Source: Hymenoscyphus infarciens (Eukaryota > Ascomycota > Leotiomycetes > Helotiales > Helotiaceae). From it: DNA of 64,000 nucleotides. The notes beneath the pieces were generated by a model. It ran no database searches and was not told the origin of the DNA. It saw only the letters and a list, made by a program, of their open reading frames with translations. The position numbers were made by a program, and so were the translations under genes. The stretch is taken from positions 287,968 to 351,967 of the forward strand of contig LLCB01000020.1 of assembly GCA_001414345.1 (NCBI GenBank). The letters run 5' to 3'. Below, piece by piece: positions 10,138 through 22,255 of the stretch. The first letter of the stretch is position 1. Each line of letters opens with the position of its first letter.

Positions 10138-12397
10138 TTACTCATAGTCTACCTGGACCTTTGCTCTCCCTTTTTGCTGATCCTGCCAGTATATTATCCA
10201 TTCCAATTCTCCTCCAGCAGCCTTCATGTCTAGGTGGTAATCAAGCTCACGATATGAATGACCGTCTTTGGAGGCTCTCTGTTCTAATTGGAAAAAGATG
10301 TTTTCATCAAAACTGCATTTGATATGGCAATGCTCCCGCGTATCTGTAATAGGTTAGGTACATTATTTTACTTCAAAAATTTATCAGCGGTAAAAAACTT
10401 ACTAGCAATTTTCCTCGATGGTGGCTGTTTGAGATCCGAAGACCATATTGTCTCGGTAATTTGGTTTAGGTTCCAAACTGTGCGGACTAGCCGCCTCCAG
10501 TCATACACTACTGGGTCAAGCTTGCTGACGCTTTGACCCTGTAAACAACCTTGTTAGCAGCATCACCAACTTCAGGCTCGGGTTTTCAACTTACACGTTT
10601 CAGATACCACTTGAACTGATCTTTGGCCATATCGTAACCCGTAAGTGTGTCCGTGAACTTATCTTCGGGCCAGTGCTTAGAGGGGTCAAAACGTGCCGAG
10701 TACTTAATTCCATAGCTTAACTTTGAGACAAAATTGACGACTGTTTCTTGCTGAACACTTGTACTTAGACCTTTGATGACGGCACCGCGACTAATCACGC
10801 TCCAACTGTCTTGTATTAGAGATGATTGCGAAACATAGTATGCGGGGTACTTACGCTCTCGTCGGTCTTTGTATGTTTGTTCCTGGAAAGGTTACTTTAA
10901 GCTGATTTAAGAGAAAGTTATTTTCTCCAAAGCCCCCCACCAAAAGGACAGCCTGGTTTGATTGATTAACTCGAGAAAATAAACTTCGATCGCGGTATTA
11001 CCTTGGGAATCTTCTTGCATGCTTCTTGAACCTCATCAATTTGAATTCGTGTTAAATCCACAATCTTCCCAATCACAGGATGGAATATTTGTTTGATATG
11101 ACCCCTGTATTCAGTTAGCACCTCATATTCCTTCACCCAGCTAGTTTGGCCTTTAGACATACGATGTGAGAGTGATTGTACTACTTGGTCGCTTTGAAAA
11201 CATTCCTTTCTTTTTCGGTTTGTAACCAGGGATGAACATTTCGAATTCCTCCGACGGAGTTCCTTGACCATCGTACTTTCGCTTAGCCCCGAACTCCCAA
11301 TCATTTTCGAACATTCTTGACTTCGCCTCATCAGGTAGTTTGTCGTAATCGGAGCCGACGTAGGTTCGGATGACTTGATCGAACGCCTCATCTAAATACA
11401 CAGCGCCACAAAGGTCACCTCCAATAGTTAGTAAAGATTCATTCACACTTTTAGTGGGAGGAACTACCTGTAGGCTCAGCACACATCTCAAGCTTGAGAG
11501 GATCAAAAGATAACACAGTATAACTGACAAGGTCCTGCTCTCATCAGCTTTAGCTCCCTGGTCGGCAGAGTGAGGGTTCACTGACGACGGTCCCGCCGCC
11601 AGCATCGCAAACTACAAATGTATCATTGACCTAGTATTTGGTCAGAGTTTATCTCCTTCAGGAAATGAAGAGCGTACCTTTAGATCAGGGTTCCACCTCA
11701 TTCCGGACTCTCTCCAAGCAGCTAGGGCTGCTGCTTCGGGTTCTGTTACCATCTTGAAAGTGGTTTCTCCTCTTAGTCTGGGGGCAGTGATCCCCGCCTG
11801 GATTGCGGCTTTCTTGGTTAGATCTTCAGCGTGGTTATCCCAGTTTGCTGGTATCGTAACGACCACCCGGAATGTCATCTGGTCAACGGCCTCTTTTGTC
11901 AAGGCAAGCTCGATAGCTTCCACGGCATGTTTCCATAGGCAGCGAAGATAATCGGCGACAACATCAACAGGAGTCTTCCTGAGTGACTGTAGCATCCGCT
12001 TCGTTTCCATCACCCGGTCCCCTCCTTGTTCCATGGCCGCATCCGAAAGAAGGAGTTTGAACCACTGGGCTTGCAGTTCATCAGTTGTCCCTACCATGTA
12101 TCCCCATCTCTTGACATTTCCGTTGGGATGGTAACTGATTCTTGATGGAACTTTGTCTGCTCCGTCGTTACGCGCGGTACCAGTTCCCACTTCCCATTTA
12201 TGAATACACTCTATTTGATCTGGACTGGCAGCTTTCGACCACGTCCATGACACACCAGAGAAGCTGTAACAATATCAGCAATGTAAAACAACTTCTTTGG
12301 TAGCCAAGGTGACTTACGTTGTGCCAAAATCTATACCAATTACCACATAATGTGCGGTCGCCGAGGTCAAGCGGAATTTTGATCCATAAGTTGACAT
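10138..12397 (-). CDS. HSP70-like ATPase (HSPA12-type fungal family)
   Basis: Ten exons on the minus strand: 12397-12318, 12263-11678, 11630-11586, 11534-11468, 11418-11163, 11104-11002, 10952-10855, 10805-10595, 10538-10403 and 10343-10138. All phases join, giving 595 residues. The actin-fold ATPase motifs are present: phosphate-1 IGIDFGTTFSG (residues 20-30, built across intron 1), phosphate-2 CDAGGGTVD (about 230-238) and adenosine motif LLVGGFGENNF (about 382-392). There is no canonical HSP70 substrate-binding domain or EEVD tail, which fits the divergent HSPA12-like family expanded in filamentous fungi. All nine introns are 47-60 nt. Intron 5 (11105-11162) has a GTATGT donor and GCTAAC branch and resolves what first looks like a frameshift. 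Start: MSTYGSKF, 19 residues before the motif. It is divergent from the GTPase gene at 12873. Its biological role is unknown. Confidence 0.9.
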
Positions 12398-12872
12398 TTC
12401 TAGTTCATTAAAAGTCCACGTTGGTAAACGAGCTTGGGTGAAGTTTGTGAAATATTTGGTCAGGAGAGGGTATTTTGTTGATTTGCGATGTATGGGGTAA
12501 TGAAATTGTCAAAGCTGGGTCTGGATGAGGCTCTGGCCAAGCTCAACACTTGCACCTGCACACTAATTGAGGAAAAAGCAAAAAGCTGGAGATCTCCATC
12601 CGGCCAATGTATTTCGGGAAGATACAACGTCAAATTTATCCAAGACCCGTCCAGCCGCTTTCTGTTTCTCGGTGAACTAAAATAGATATGGTGGTGGTGG
12701 CTGTTTCCAGCCTCCTTCCGCAAGGGTGGCACCCTAGACCCAGAGTCATTGTAGATCCAAATGAGTCAAAAGACAAAAGGAAGCTTTGTCCATGATCAAA
12801 CCTCCCATCGGTTTCTTATTGAGATAATCATCATCCTTGATAATAGAATACACCTTCAATCTATCGTTAAGA
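12398..12872. promoter_or_regulatory. shared divergent promoter region, HSP70-like / GTPase
   Basis: 475 bp separate two start codons pointing away from each other, so the two genes may share regulatory sequence. No individual site is identified. Confidence 0.5.
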
Positions 12873-13906
12873 ATGTCAAACTACCAGGAAAAAGAAGAAG
12901 TCGCCGCTCCCAAGGACGCAATACTTGTCATGGGATTGACCGGTGCGGGAAAAACCTACTTCATAAACCAGCTCACTCGCAAAAATCTCCCTGAAGGCCA
13001 CCAATTGCGTGCATGTGAGTATCGGTGCCGAAATGGAGTCTTCCTTTCGCTTACTAAGGAGTTATAGGTACGGAGAAATGCCAGATACTGGAAACCAGGA
13101 TTGGCAATACAGAATTCATAGTGATGGATTGCCCTGGATTTGACGATACGACGCGAAGCGATTCGGAAATTCTCAAAGAAATCACCGAGCAACTTTCTGC
13201 CCTCCGGCTCCTGGGACACAAACTTAGGGGGATTGTATACCTCCATCGTATCACGGATAATCGTATGCAAGGAACGGCAATGAGAAACCTCGATTTATTC
13301 CAGAAACTCGTCGGCGAAAATGCACTTTCGAATGTTGTGTTCGCGACAACGATGTGGGGAAATGTGATAAATATATCCGAGGCAAACAGACGCGATAGCG
13401 AGCTCCGTGAAGTCTACTGGGGAGATATGATGAACAAAGGATCCAGCGCAACGCGGTTTGACGGGACAACAGCTTCAGCTCAGGGGGTGGTCTCGATGCT
13501 ACTTGGAAAACGGAACATCGTCCTCAAGGTGCAAGAACAGCTCGTTGACCACAAGATGTCGCTAAACCAAACGGCAGCAGGCGCCTTTCTCGAACCTACA
13601 GTCTTAGGGCAAGAAGTGCTTTACCGGAGGAGGGTAAGAGAATTGGAAAGCGAGCTTCAGTTTGAGAAGAACTCCAAGAAGCGACTTGCTGCGAAACGAT
13701 CGATAAGACGAAACAACGAAGGCCTTGCGCAAACCGACGAGGACAAGAAGGCACTGACTTCGAAACCAGGGGAGAAGATTGCGAGCAGATTAGAGGAGTG
13801 GAAGGTTGGGGGGAAAAGTGCTGCGTTGAAATCTGTTCAAGCACTTGCTGCAATATGCACCATCAGTTTTACCATTGCGGGCTTTGTTCTTGGAGCGGGG
13901 TTATGA
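12873..13906 (+). CDS. P-loop GTPase-like protein with C-terminal membrane segment
   Basis: Exons 12873-13014 and 13068-13906 encode 326 residues. The intron (53 nt) has GTGAGT, TTACTAAG and TATAG signals, and the split codon gives Cys in RAC|TEK. G1/Walker A GLTGAGKT is at residues 21-28 and G3 DCPGFDD near 66-72. HRITDNRMQGTAMRNL and VVFATTMWGNV occupy the place of G4; no NKxD is seen. This matches the AIG1/MMR-HSR1-like G-domain proteins common in Leotiomycetes and Basidiomycetes. A Glu/Lys/Arg-rich helix (about 195-245) precedes a C-terminal hydrophobic segment (ICTISFTIAGFVLGAGL), suggesting a membrane-anchored GTPase. An in-frame ATG at 12837 would add 12 residues; 12873 is preferred because the extension is unremarkable. 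Substrate and role are unknown. Confidence 0.86.
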
Positions 13907-14494
13907 AAGCCTAGATTTACTATTGTTGTAGGCGAATGTAAGCGAATTTTGTTTAATTTCTTCATGGTTTGCTCAGCCCAGTTGTCTTCGTATCTACTAG
14001 ATTTTGAATGGAATTTCATTTTTTGTTTGAAAATTACCCGATCTGGCTTTCAAAGAATCGAAGTTTCTAATTTACCCAAAGAAGGAACTTCAATGACCCA
14101 CGGCCCACTTTCTTAAGCCTTAAACTTGGCGGCAGAATCCAGACATCCGAGGTAACATCGTTCAACAGCTCCTGCAGCCACTCAATATTAGTTTCCTTTT
14201 TTGTGAAGTGACACGAAATTCCTTCCATTATTATTGGCCAAGATAGAGGGCTGGAATAGAAGAAGTCTGGATCTTGGGGCTGAAGATATTTGAGTAACTA
14301 AGATTGGGCGCCAAAATAGTTATGCATCCCTGTCTCACCAGCTTGAATGCCATTGTGTTTTTTCCGTCTCGCCTATCCGACTCTCCATTGCAACCATAAT
14401 TTACTTGAAATTGAACCGCCTAACTCACAACATACATTAGTTATTCCCGAATCAATTCCAAATGGCACAATCGTTCGGAAGATAGAGCATCTCA
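13907..14494. other. intergenic
   Basis: No gene or repeat recognised between the GTPase stop and the next start at 14495. Confidence 0.5.
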
Positions 14495-15642
14495 ATGGAG
14501 CGAAAAAATTCTCGTCGACATCCACCGACGTCCGGCGAATCAAACACGATTGAGAAACCAAGCTTACCAAGAAAGGAGTCGGAAGGACAGCAGAGTCTCA
14601 TGAACCGACGACCCATTCCAGGAGGTGCACCCTTAGTTGCACGAACAAGCAGAGTGAAAAAGGATGACTTGAGAGAGGCGTTGGAAGAGGCGTACGAGAA
14701 GATGGACGAAATGGAGATTACCATCAATGAACAGGTCGAAAAGCTCGGCTCATTGCATTCCACAGACCAGTTCAGACTGCCAGATGACAAAATAGAGAGG
14801 TCGGTAAACGAGCTGCGTGCCGATATTCGACACTGGAGTAAACATTTCCAAGGCGTCCCTCAGAAGAACGCTTGGGCCTACATAATACAAGATCAATCAT
14901 GTCCTTTCAGCAAAGTGTCCTTCGAATATGAAAGTTATCTGCGCGCGGATGATTTCGGGCCCCGGCTTCTTGTTCAGTCATACGTCTGGAAGTTTCTTTT
15001 GCAAATGGTATTTGGAAAGCTACTTTGGGCAGGTGGATCGTGTGAGGACGCCATAAAGGGAACCGAAGCTTTGAGAATTTTGAACTCCTTGGCGGGCAGT
15101 ACGTACGAGTCCGAGTTGTGAAGAAAAAGATTCTAACAGAATGATTAGAGAATGCCCAAGATGAGAAAACCTACCATCATTGGCGAGCCCAAACGGCTAG
15201 ATTAATGGAAAACCACTGGAAAGAGCACCCCCAATGCATCGAAACAAGCCTCAAAAGCATCAGAAAAGAGATCGCAACACACATAAAGAGTTATGCAACA
15301 TCAGGTGCCATTTTCAGTAACAAGGAAGGAGGCAAAGATAATCTCCAGACTATTATTGAAACGGCAGTCGCACTCGACCTCCATCTCTGGCAACAGAAAG
15401 CGAACTTTGAGTTTCTATACTGGTCACCACAACCGTACCGACAACGAGAAGAACATATTTTTCACCCTGGCTGGATGAAAATTGACCGGTTTGTCGTACC
15501 CGAGGAGACCCTTCAGAGGAAAAAAGCCCGAGTGCACCTGTTTTGCGCCCCAGCTCTAGAAAAACAGGGAAGTACCGACGGAAACAACTATGATGAAAAG
15601 GTGATTATTTGCAAGGCCGTTGTAGATAGCGTATTTTTTTAG
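14495..15642 (+). CDS. coiled-coil protein of unknown function (lineage-specific family)
   Basis: Exons 14495-15098 and 15149-15642 (intron 50 nt, GTACGT donor, TTCTAAC branch, GATTAG acceptor) encode 365 residues. The N-terminus is basic and disordered (MERKNSRRHPPTSG). Residues ~55-85 (KKDDLREALEEAYEKMDEME) form a probable coiled coil. A mixed region follows, with RADIRHWSKHF and FGPRLLVQSYVWKFLLQMVFGKLLWAGG, a pattern I associate with expanded, unnamed ascomycete families. The second exon has KTYHHWRAQTARLM and ends in VHLFCAPALEKQ. It has no signal peptide, no clear membrane span and no catalytic motif that I can recognise. It lies downstream of the GTPase in the same orientation and may belong to the same accessory island. 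Confidence 0.75.
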
Positions 15643-18351
15643 TTTGCAGAATTGGAAGAGATTAACATGAACAATTTTGACTTCTCTGTTCGGTATATTT
15701 GCCAAATCCGGGTGGAGTGACAAGCCTTACATGGCACCTCTACAATACAGCTCTAGTAACACTAAACCTAAGTGCTGTGTTAGATACGAACCCTATCTTA
15801 CCTCACCGAATCGTTCTGAAGAGGTCTAGAGAAATGATGTACTAATTATTGTTGAGGGTGGTCGATAAATTATCTACGATTCCTTTTCGACGAGAAGAAA
15901 TCAAGTATATGAAGAGGGCGAGGGGGGTGTTTATACTTGAGAAATTCCGGGGCCTTGGATGCAGGTGTTAGATTTGAGGAAGGAGAGACGACCTCGACCT
16001 GGCCACCCCACCTCTCTTCTTCACTCAACTTCTTGGAAACATCTTGACACCCCGACTCTTCTCTAACTTCCATCAACCTCACCTCTCCTCGGCCGACCGA
16101 CCGACCTCAAAAGCACTGACTTCAAAACGATAAGAATCGTAGCTTCTCTTGCTCTACTCGTACCGAGTTTGGTAAATAAAAGAGGGAAGGGGAGAGGTTG
16201 ACCTCGTGTCGGGAGAGCTAAGGTTAAGTCATTCAACCAGGGAAGCAACGAGCTCTCAAACTCGACCTCGGCCTCGAGCCTTTTCGGGGGAACCAGTCAT
16301 CAATGACTTTGCGCAACAGGTTTACTGAAAGGTAAATTGGTAAAGGAAGAAGTTTCGATGTGGTCTGCCTTCGTGAAATAGCTTCGCTTGACTATCTTTT
16401 TTTGCGATTATATAGAGATAAGTGAGACGGGAAATCGAAAATGAGTACAAAGGCAAAGGCAAAGGTAAATACCCCTTCTCGCCTCAGTACCAAAAGTTCG
16501 CCCTAAATCTACTAAAAAACAAATTAGCAAAAGAATAAATTGGCAAAAGAATAAATTGGCAAAAGAATAAATTGGCAAAAGAATAAATTGGCAAAAGAAT
16601 AAATTGGCAAAAGAATAAATTGGCAAAAAAACTGTTCCTTCCTCTTACGAGGTGGCCTAGTCAAACACAGCATTACCTGGGTTATATTTTGGGCTATCAA
16701 TCCTACACTGGTTTACACGTTAAGGCGCAGGCACCCTTATCTTAAGATACTGGTGTTGCCTGTATGACCGTCAGGCCATACAGGCTTCTTTACAATTGAC
16801 TGAGAGGATACTTCTTATTTGAGAATTTAATTGCTTTATTTCATTTTGTGGGGTGGGGGTAAGCTAGTATTGTGGGGCGAGTGGGGATAGGCTCTATTCA
16901 CTGTTAACGGCTGAGTAAGGTCAAGGTGTACTAGGATTTCAGTGAAATACCACGAAATTTGCCGCCAAGGCATGAAGACTACCGGACGAGTCAGGACTGG
17001 CATAATTGACCGGAAGGGAGAGCAAGGTCTAGGAAGACTACGAGTAATGCGACATGGTTGATAGACAATTTGGGATATAGTACGCTGTAATAGCATGTTC
17101 ACATCATAGTTGCTAGTGTGTATTAAAACAATCAAACCTCATATCATAACGAAGACCCAAGTTCCCAGATTTTCATTTGCACTTCAGGAGCTTACGTTTG
17201 GATTCACTAAGCTAGAATTTAGAAGTGCCCTTTGAAACTCGCTTAGAACCAGGGACGAAGAAAGACAGCAAAATGCAACCCAAAGTCTTTGAAAATAACT
17301 TTGTAATGCAAATATAAATGCCCAGTGTGCATTTCTGTCCCTCTCTGAAAGGAAGCTTGCGATGCAGCGGTGACTGAGGGTGGCGTAAAGGCTTTAGTAC
17401 AGTATTACCACATATCAAATTTCATGGCAACACTGTCAAATGAGGCAAATGGCAGAATCATACACGAGTGATTTGCTTCCACCATTACAAGTTCTCAAGA
17501 AAATGCAGAATGCCAACTCTTAAAAGGCCCGTTTGTGCTCACACTGTTCAAGGGCACCGAGTCAGTGGTCCCAGGAAATTCCAGAAGGCATTCAGTAGGG
17601 AGGGGGCTGAGAGGCCTCCTAAACCTGAGTCAACAAGGCAAAAGTTGCTCACTCAAGAACAAGGAAACAAGAAAAAGTGAATTTTATTATCCATTCATTT
17701 CAATTGGTTCAGCTAGGTCACTCCCTTCCACCATTGCCCACACAGCAGGTAGTATAGTATGCCAGCCAGACCCCCAATTTTGATTCTCATTCTCAATATC
17801 ACACTTCGTACATATCCTCATCCATCCCATCCTCCAAACCCAGAAGATAGGCCAAGGATCATTATTAACTAGCAGAGAGGGGGAAAACAAAAGCAAATAC
17901 AGAATCAAAGCCCCCTCCCAGATCAAATCCCCAAATTCCCACCAAAGGTCGTGTTTTCATGAATGAAACAAAAAGGGGAACTTTTTTTTGGAAAATGCTC
18001 AAATGAGTTGGAATGACGAGTATGGCGGACATGTAAAAGGAAAAGAGAAAAACCTAGTTGAAAACAAGAGTATGGGAGGCTGAGCGGCGAAAAAACAATT
18101 ACAGGCTAAGCGGAAACCGTGCTCTGCCTACCAAATGCGCCATTAACGAATGTTGTTATGGCCAGAGTTGTTTGACCAGAAGTTTTCGACTTCCAACTTA
18201 ATTTCCTTCTTTGCCCAGATCGTATGAGCCAAGAAAAGAAAAGGGAAAACAGTTGTTGAATTGATGTAGTAACACAGGTTTGGTACGAAATTACAACCCA
18301 AATCGGGTGACAATTTACCAAGGACGTGGTGCTACTTCAAGTAGACGAAAA
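15643..18351. other. 2.7-kb non-coding stretch
   Basis: No gene is supported. It contains a 16-bp minisatellite (16526-16632), a perfect 9-bp stem hairpin at 16758-16785 (GCCTGTATG...CATACAGGC) and, on its right side, the 3' flank of the minus-strand DEF1-like gene. Short open frames here lack homology or conserved structure. Confidence 0.6.
16526..16632. repeat. 16-bp tandem repeat, ~6.7 copies
   Basis: Near-perfect head-to-tail copies of GGCAAAAGAATAAATT, the first starting AG instead of GG, the last partial. The minus-strand open frame over it simply translates the repeat. Confidence 0.95.
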
Positions 18352-21300
18352 TTAGTGTCCATAATTGCCACCCCATCCACCACGTTGCTGACTATTGGCA
18401 TAATAATTGCCTCCGAAAGCTTGGTAGCCTCCGTATTGTTGGCTGTTGTGTTGACCTTGACCAGCAGCTTGGTGACCTCCAGCTCCTCCGAGGCCTGCAT
18501 ACTGGCTTCCGGTTTGGCTGCCGTGTAGGCCATGACCCTGTTGTTGTTGAAGATGACCTGGGTAGCCTCCATAACCTCCTTGTTGGGATTGTGGTGGAGG
18601 AAGAGCAGATCCTGGAGCTGTATTGGTTGCAGATCCTGGACGACCAGCTTGTGCCAATGAAGGGCTTGGGCCATTTGCTGACTTGGAGTCCCCAAAAGGC
18701 TTCAAATCATCGCCAGCACCTTGTTGGCTACTCTGGATGGCATTGTAGTGCTGTTGGCTTTGCCCTGGGTACGATGAGCCGCGACCGAAAGCATCATGTG
18801 CAGCACCACCAAATGCGCCACTAGCTCCAAGTCCTTGGGGGGTTTGAGATGGCTGAGCGGAACCGGCTCTACCATATTCTCCAAGTCCACCGCCCAAAGG
18901 TGCGCTATCACGGCCATGTAAGGTGGAAGCAGCACCAAACCCACCGGCTGCAGGAGATGATGCATGTTGATCGTATGGAGCACCTGGGGACATACCATAT
19001 CCTTGGTAAGGTTGATGGAGTCCTCCTTTGGCGCCATAAGGACCTGCGGGGTAGTTTCCACCTGGGTAGTTTTGGTATTGGTTCATGTACGCAGCATAGT
19101 ACGGACTGGAAAAGTATGGGTGACCATATGCGTAACTCTGGCCTTGAGGTTGTTGAGGGTGACCAGGCTGTGGTTGAGCTCCTTGGCTTGCGGTGGATTG
19201 CTGTGACTGGGCAGTTGGGTTTGGGGTGGTATGTCCACTGTTTTGTCCCTCACCAGCGGTTGCATATCGCGACGGAGCTGGCTGAGCAGCACTTTGTGGG
19301 AATTGCGAGGAAGCTTCAGTCTGGGGTCCACCGTAACCACTGTAAGCTCGTTGCGAGGCAGGTCCTTCTTGCTGACCTTGACTACCTTGTTGCAACCCGT
19401 ATTGCTGTTGCTGTTGATTATAAAAGTTGTTATAGGCGTTGCGACCTTGGGGGTCTGAAGTATAGTATGAAGAGAAATCGTTAGGTGCGGAAGAGAAAGC
19501 CTGAGCCTGGGGTTGTTGCTGTGGTTGTGATTGAGCTTGTTGATTTGGATATCCTTCGAAGGGACTTTGAGTTGATGGGGCCTGTTGACTAAAGGCATCA
19601 TATGACTTTTGAGGCACAGATGATGGTTCTTGAGCTCCAGATTGCGCAAATCTACCGTATTGGCCGAATTGGGCATTAGCTTGAGGCACTTGTTGAGATG
19701 GTGCTAATTGCATTGTTAGTCTACGCGAATCGGTACATGAAGCAAAAAACGTACCTTGAGCACTTGGTAATGGCTGTGGGCTTGGGAGACCAGGCGCAGC
19801 TTTTGTGCCGTTAGTTGTAGATTCCCTAAACTCCTCAGATAATAACCTACCGATGGGGTGAGTCGCTGCTGGCAAGCCTGCCGGTTGCTTTGGTGTTGGG
19901 AGACTCTCAGGGGTAGGTGCGGCTGGCTGTTGAGTGACAGGAGCAGGTGGGAGCGAAGCTCGAGGAGCGACTGGAGAGTGTTGCGGTGGTTGTCCACGGG
20001 TTTCAGGCTCCTCGCGGTCACCATCAACATCCTCCTCTCCAGTTCCATTGAGATTAAATGCACCGAATTGAACAGCAGCTCGATCAACCTCTCGGTTTCC
20101 TGGCATGCGCACAGCCTCCTCCTGATCGAGTACTCGTCGTTGGTAACTTGGAGTGCGTCCAGACGAGCCAGTTGCCTTTAGAGCTGAAGCTTGGAAACCG
20201 CTTGCTGGTGGTCGAATGGCCTGAGCCTGACCTTGCAGAGCAGAGTATGGTGTAGATGTAGTAGTGTTTCGAGGATCCCAAGAACTGGCAGCAGTGCTTG
20301 CAGCAGTGGCGGTGGGGGCGGGGGCCGAGGTATCTGGAACTTGCTCGAGGTTGTCTTCTGTAAGCTCGTCTTTAGATGGTGTAATGGTGGTTTCAGGTTC
20401 TTCAATAGTGGTGGTAACGGCTGGGACTTCTTCAGTTGGTTCGACGGGGCTAGGTTCAGATGGGGCAACGACTTCTGGTTCTTTAGCTGAAATCTCGACG
20501 GGCTCTGGTGTCTTGACAGGCTCTGGGGCGGGTCTAGGAGGGGGGAAATGTCAGCAAAACCAGCATTTATCACAAGCCAAGGGAACATACTTCTCCACGG
20601 GCTCAGGGGCCTTCTTTGGAGCAGGAGCGGGCGCAAAAATGCTTGCCCAACTCTTCTTCACGCCGTCTGGAATAATGCTCGAAGCCTGAGTAGCAGGAGT
20701 TGCAGTAGCACCACCACCAGCCGAAGAATCCCAACTGTTTTCCTCAACGGGGGCATCAGCAGCCTTTGCGGAACTGTCCCATGCTGGTGTTTCGGCGGTA
20801 TCCCATGCATTTGACTCAACGGTAGGAGTGGACTCGACGACATTTTCCTTGCGTGCTCCATTCGTGTGTGCGACGGAGGCTCCACGACCCTTTCCAGCTC
20901 TACCGCGCTCTGTACCACGACCACGGCCTCCTCTGCCACTATCAAAACCGCCTCGACCACCGCGCGAGTTTCTGGTCTGATTAGTCGCATCACTAAAGAC
21001 GGCTGTGTCCTTGGCCTTTGATCGAGATCGGTCTTTCTTGGTCTTTGAAACTTCGCCCCATTGTGAGATTGTGCCTGCGATCCAAGTCAGTAATGGCATT
21101 GAAAAACGAGCAGAAAAGTCTGCATAGTTGCCGGGGGGGATGGCGAGTCGGTTGCGTACCATCAGTTATGCGACCGACGGTATTCTCTAAGTCACCGTCT
21201 GTCTCTTGCAGAGCAAATACAACATCCTCATCGGTCCAGTCGGGAAACATCTCCTTGATGGTGGTGACTTTGCTGCCATAGTGTCTCTTCAGTTGACCGA

Positions 21301-21457
21301 CCTCGCCTTCGTCCTCAATGGGAGCTGGGGCAGCATGATCTGCGCCATTTGTTGGGTGAGGTCTACCACCGCGTCCTCCTCTCGATGAGAAGCCTCCTCG
21401 GCCACGAGCTGAACCTCTGCCGCGCGGTGCGACGGGTCTGGATTGCACCTCAGACAT
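18352..21457 (-). CDS. DEF1: DEF1-like RNA polymerase II degradation factor (CUE domain, Q-rich)
   Basis: Four exons: 21457-21160, 21074-20591, 20533-19755 and 19703-18352, encoding 970 residues. An RGG-rich N-terminus (about 8-33) leads into a CUE domain (about 53-100) with the MFPDW ubiquitin-binding motif and ETDGDLENTVGRI. A second RGG/GRG patch, a Pro/Glu-rich acidic linker and a very long Gln/Gly/Tyr/Ser-rich tail (about 550-970) follow. This is the architecture of yeast Def1, which bridges ubiquitin ligases to stalled RNA polymerase II after DNA damage; proteasomal trimming of its Q-rich tail controls nuclear entry in yeast. Intron 3 (19704-19754) is 51 nt, in frame and stop-free; its GTACGT, ACTAAC and TTAG signals argue for splicing. 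Retention would add 17 residues. Confidence 0.88.
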
Positions 21458-22255
21458 TGTGCTGGATGGTGTATGTGAAGTGAAATCAATGCGGGCAGGA
21501 AGGGAATTGCGGCAGAGACGGTTGTGGGCGTGGTAGTATGATGTTGATGGAAGGTGACGGGAGATTTGCAGGTGGGTGGTTTGAGGAGGTGGTGGTTTTG
21601 GTGTTGTTGCGAAAGAATGACGGACGAGGTTTCCTTAGCGCAGGTTGGTTTTGGGTCGCCGGGCGCTGCAGGGCCTTGTTTGTCTAGAGCTTCTCCTGAA
21701 TCGCTAGGTAACGCGCCCCGGGCTACTTTGGGATCAGGATAGGGTTAGGACGAGACAATTCACCGTGGTGTTTATGAGTTAGAGTTATGTGTAGCTAGGG
21801 CTAGGGTTTCAGTCACTTAAGCTTTCATGCAGCATAAATAGGAGTGAAGAATCGCATAAAGTATTCAGGAGTTTTACCTTTCTTGAGGAGCTCATCTGCA
21901 GCAGGCCACCCGCCAAGATCGACTCCACTTATTTGAGTATCACGTGCTTATTATATACTACCTACCTAGTAATGAGTAATGCCTAAATCCACAGGCGAGA
22001 GCTCTGTAATCTCAGGCACCAATATTTGACGGCATCTCCCAGGGAAAGCTCTTAGTCTTGAGCTGTCAAACCCCGCCGCCAAAGCTATCCAATATCAACA
22101 CTCAAGACTACCCAAACGTACTCGAGTACCATTGGAAGCTACTCCAGCACCCGTCTCATCTTCATCTCGGACTTTACTACCCATTCACCCTCTCAATATT
22201 TCCTCCTCAGTCCCAACCTCCATCTCGAGGGCCATCGGCCCATAATCCCCTCGAA
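21458..22255. promoter_or_regulatory. divergent intergenic region, DEF1-like / mitochondrial protein
   Basis: About 800 bp between start codons on opposite strands. An open frame extends upstream of 22256 to 22058, but it reads as leader sequence. No defined motif identified. Confidence 0.5.

Noticed and set aside
11153..11391. Frameshift pseudogene call for the HSP70-like gene
   Set aside because: A 58-nt intron with canonical signals accounts for the frame change.
16408..16626. Minus-strand open frame with FANLFFCQFILLPIYS repeats
   Set aside because: Merely a translation of the 16-bp tandem repeat.
16526..16632. CRISPR-like array
   Set aside because: Head-to-tail 16-bp units without spacers in a eukaryotic genome.
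18702..19676. Long open frames on both strands within the DEF1-like gene
   Set aside because: Shadows of the Gln-rich tail of the minus-strand gene in other frames; His/Leu/Ser-rich composition is an artefact of the repetitive codons.
22058..22255. N-terminal extension of the mitochondrial protein
   Set aside because: Pro/Ser/His-rich leader without targeting character; the ATG at 22256 starts a typical presequence.
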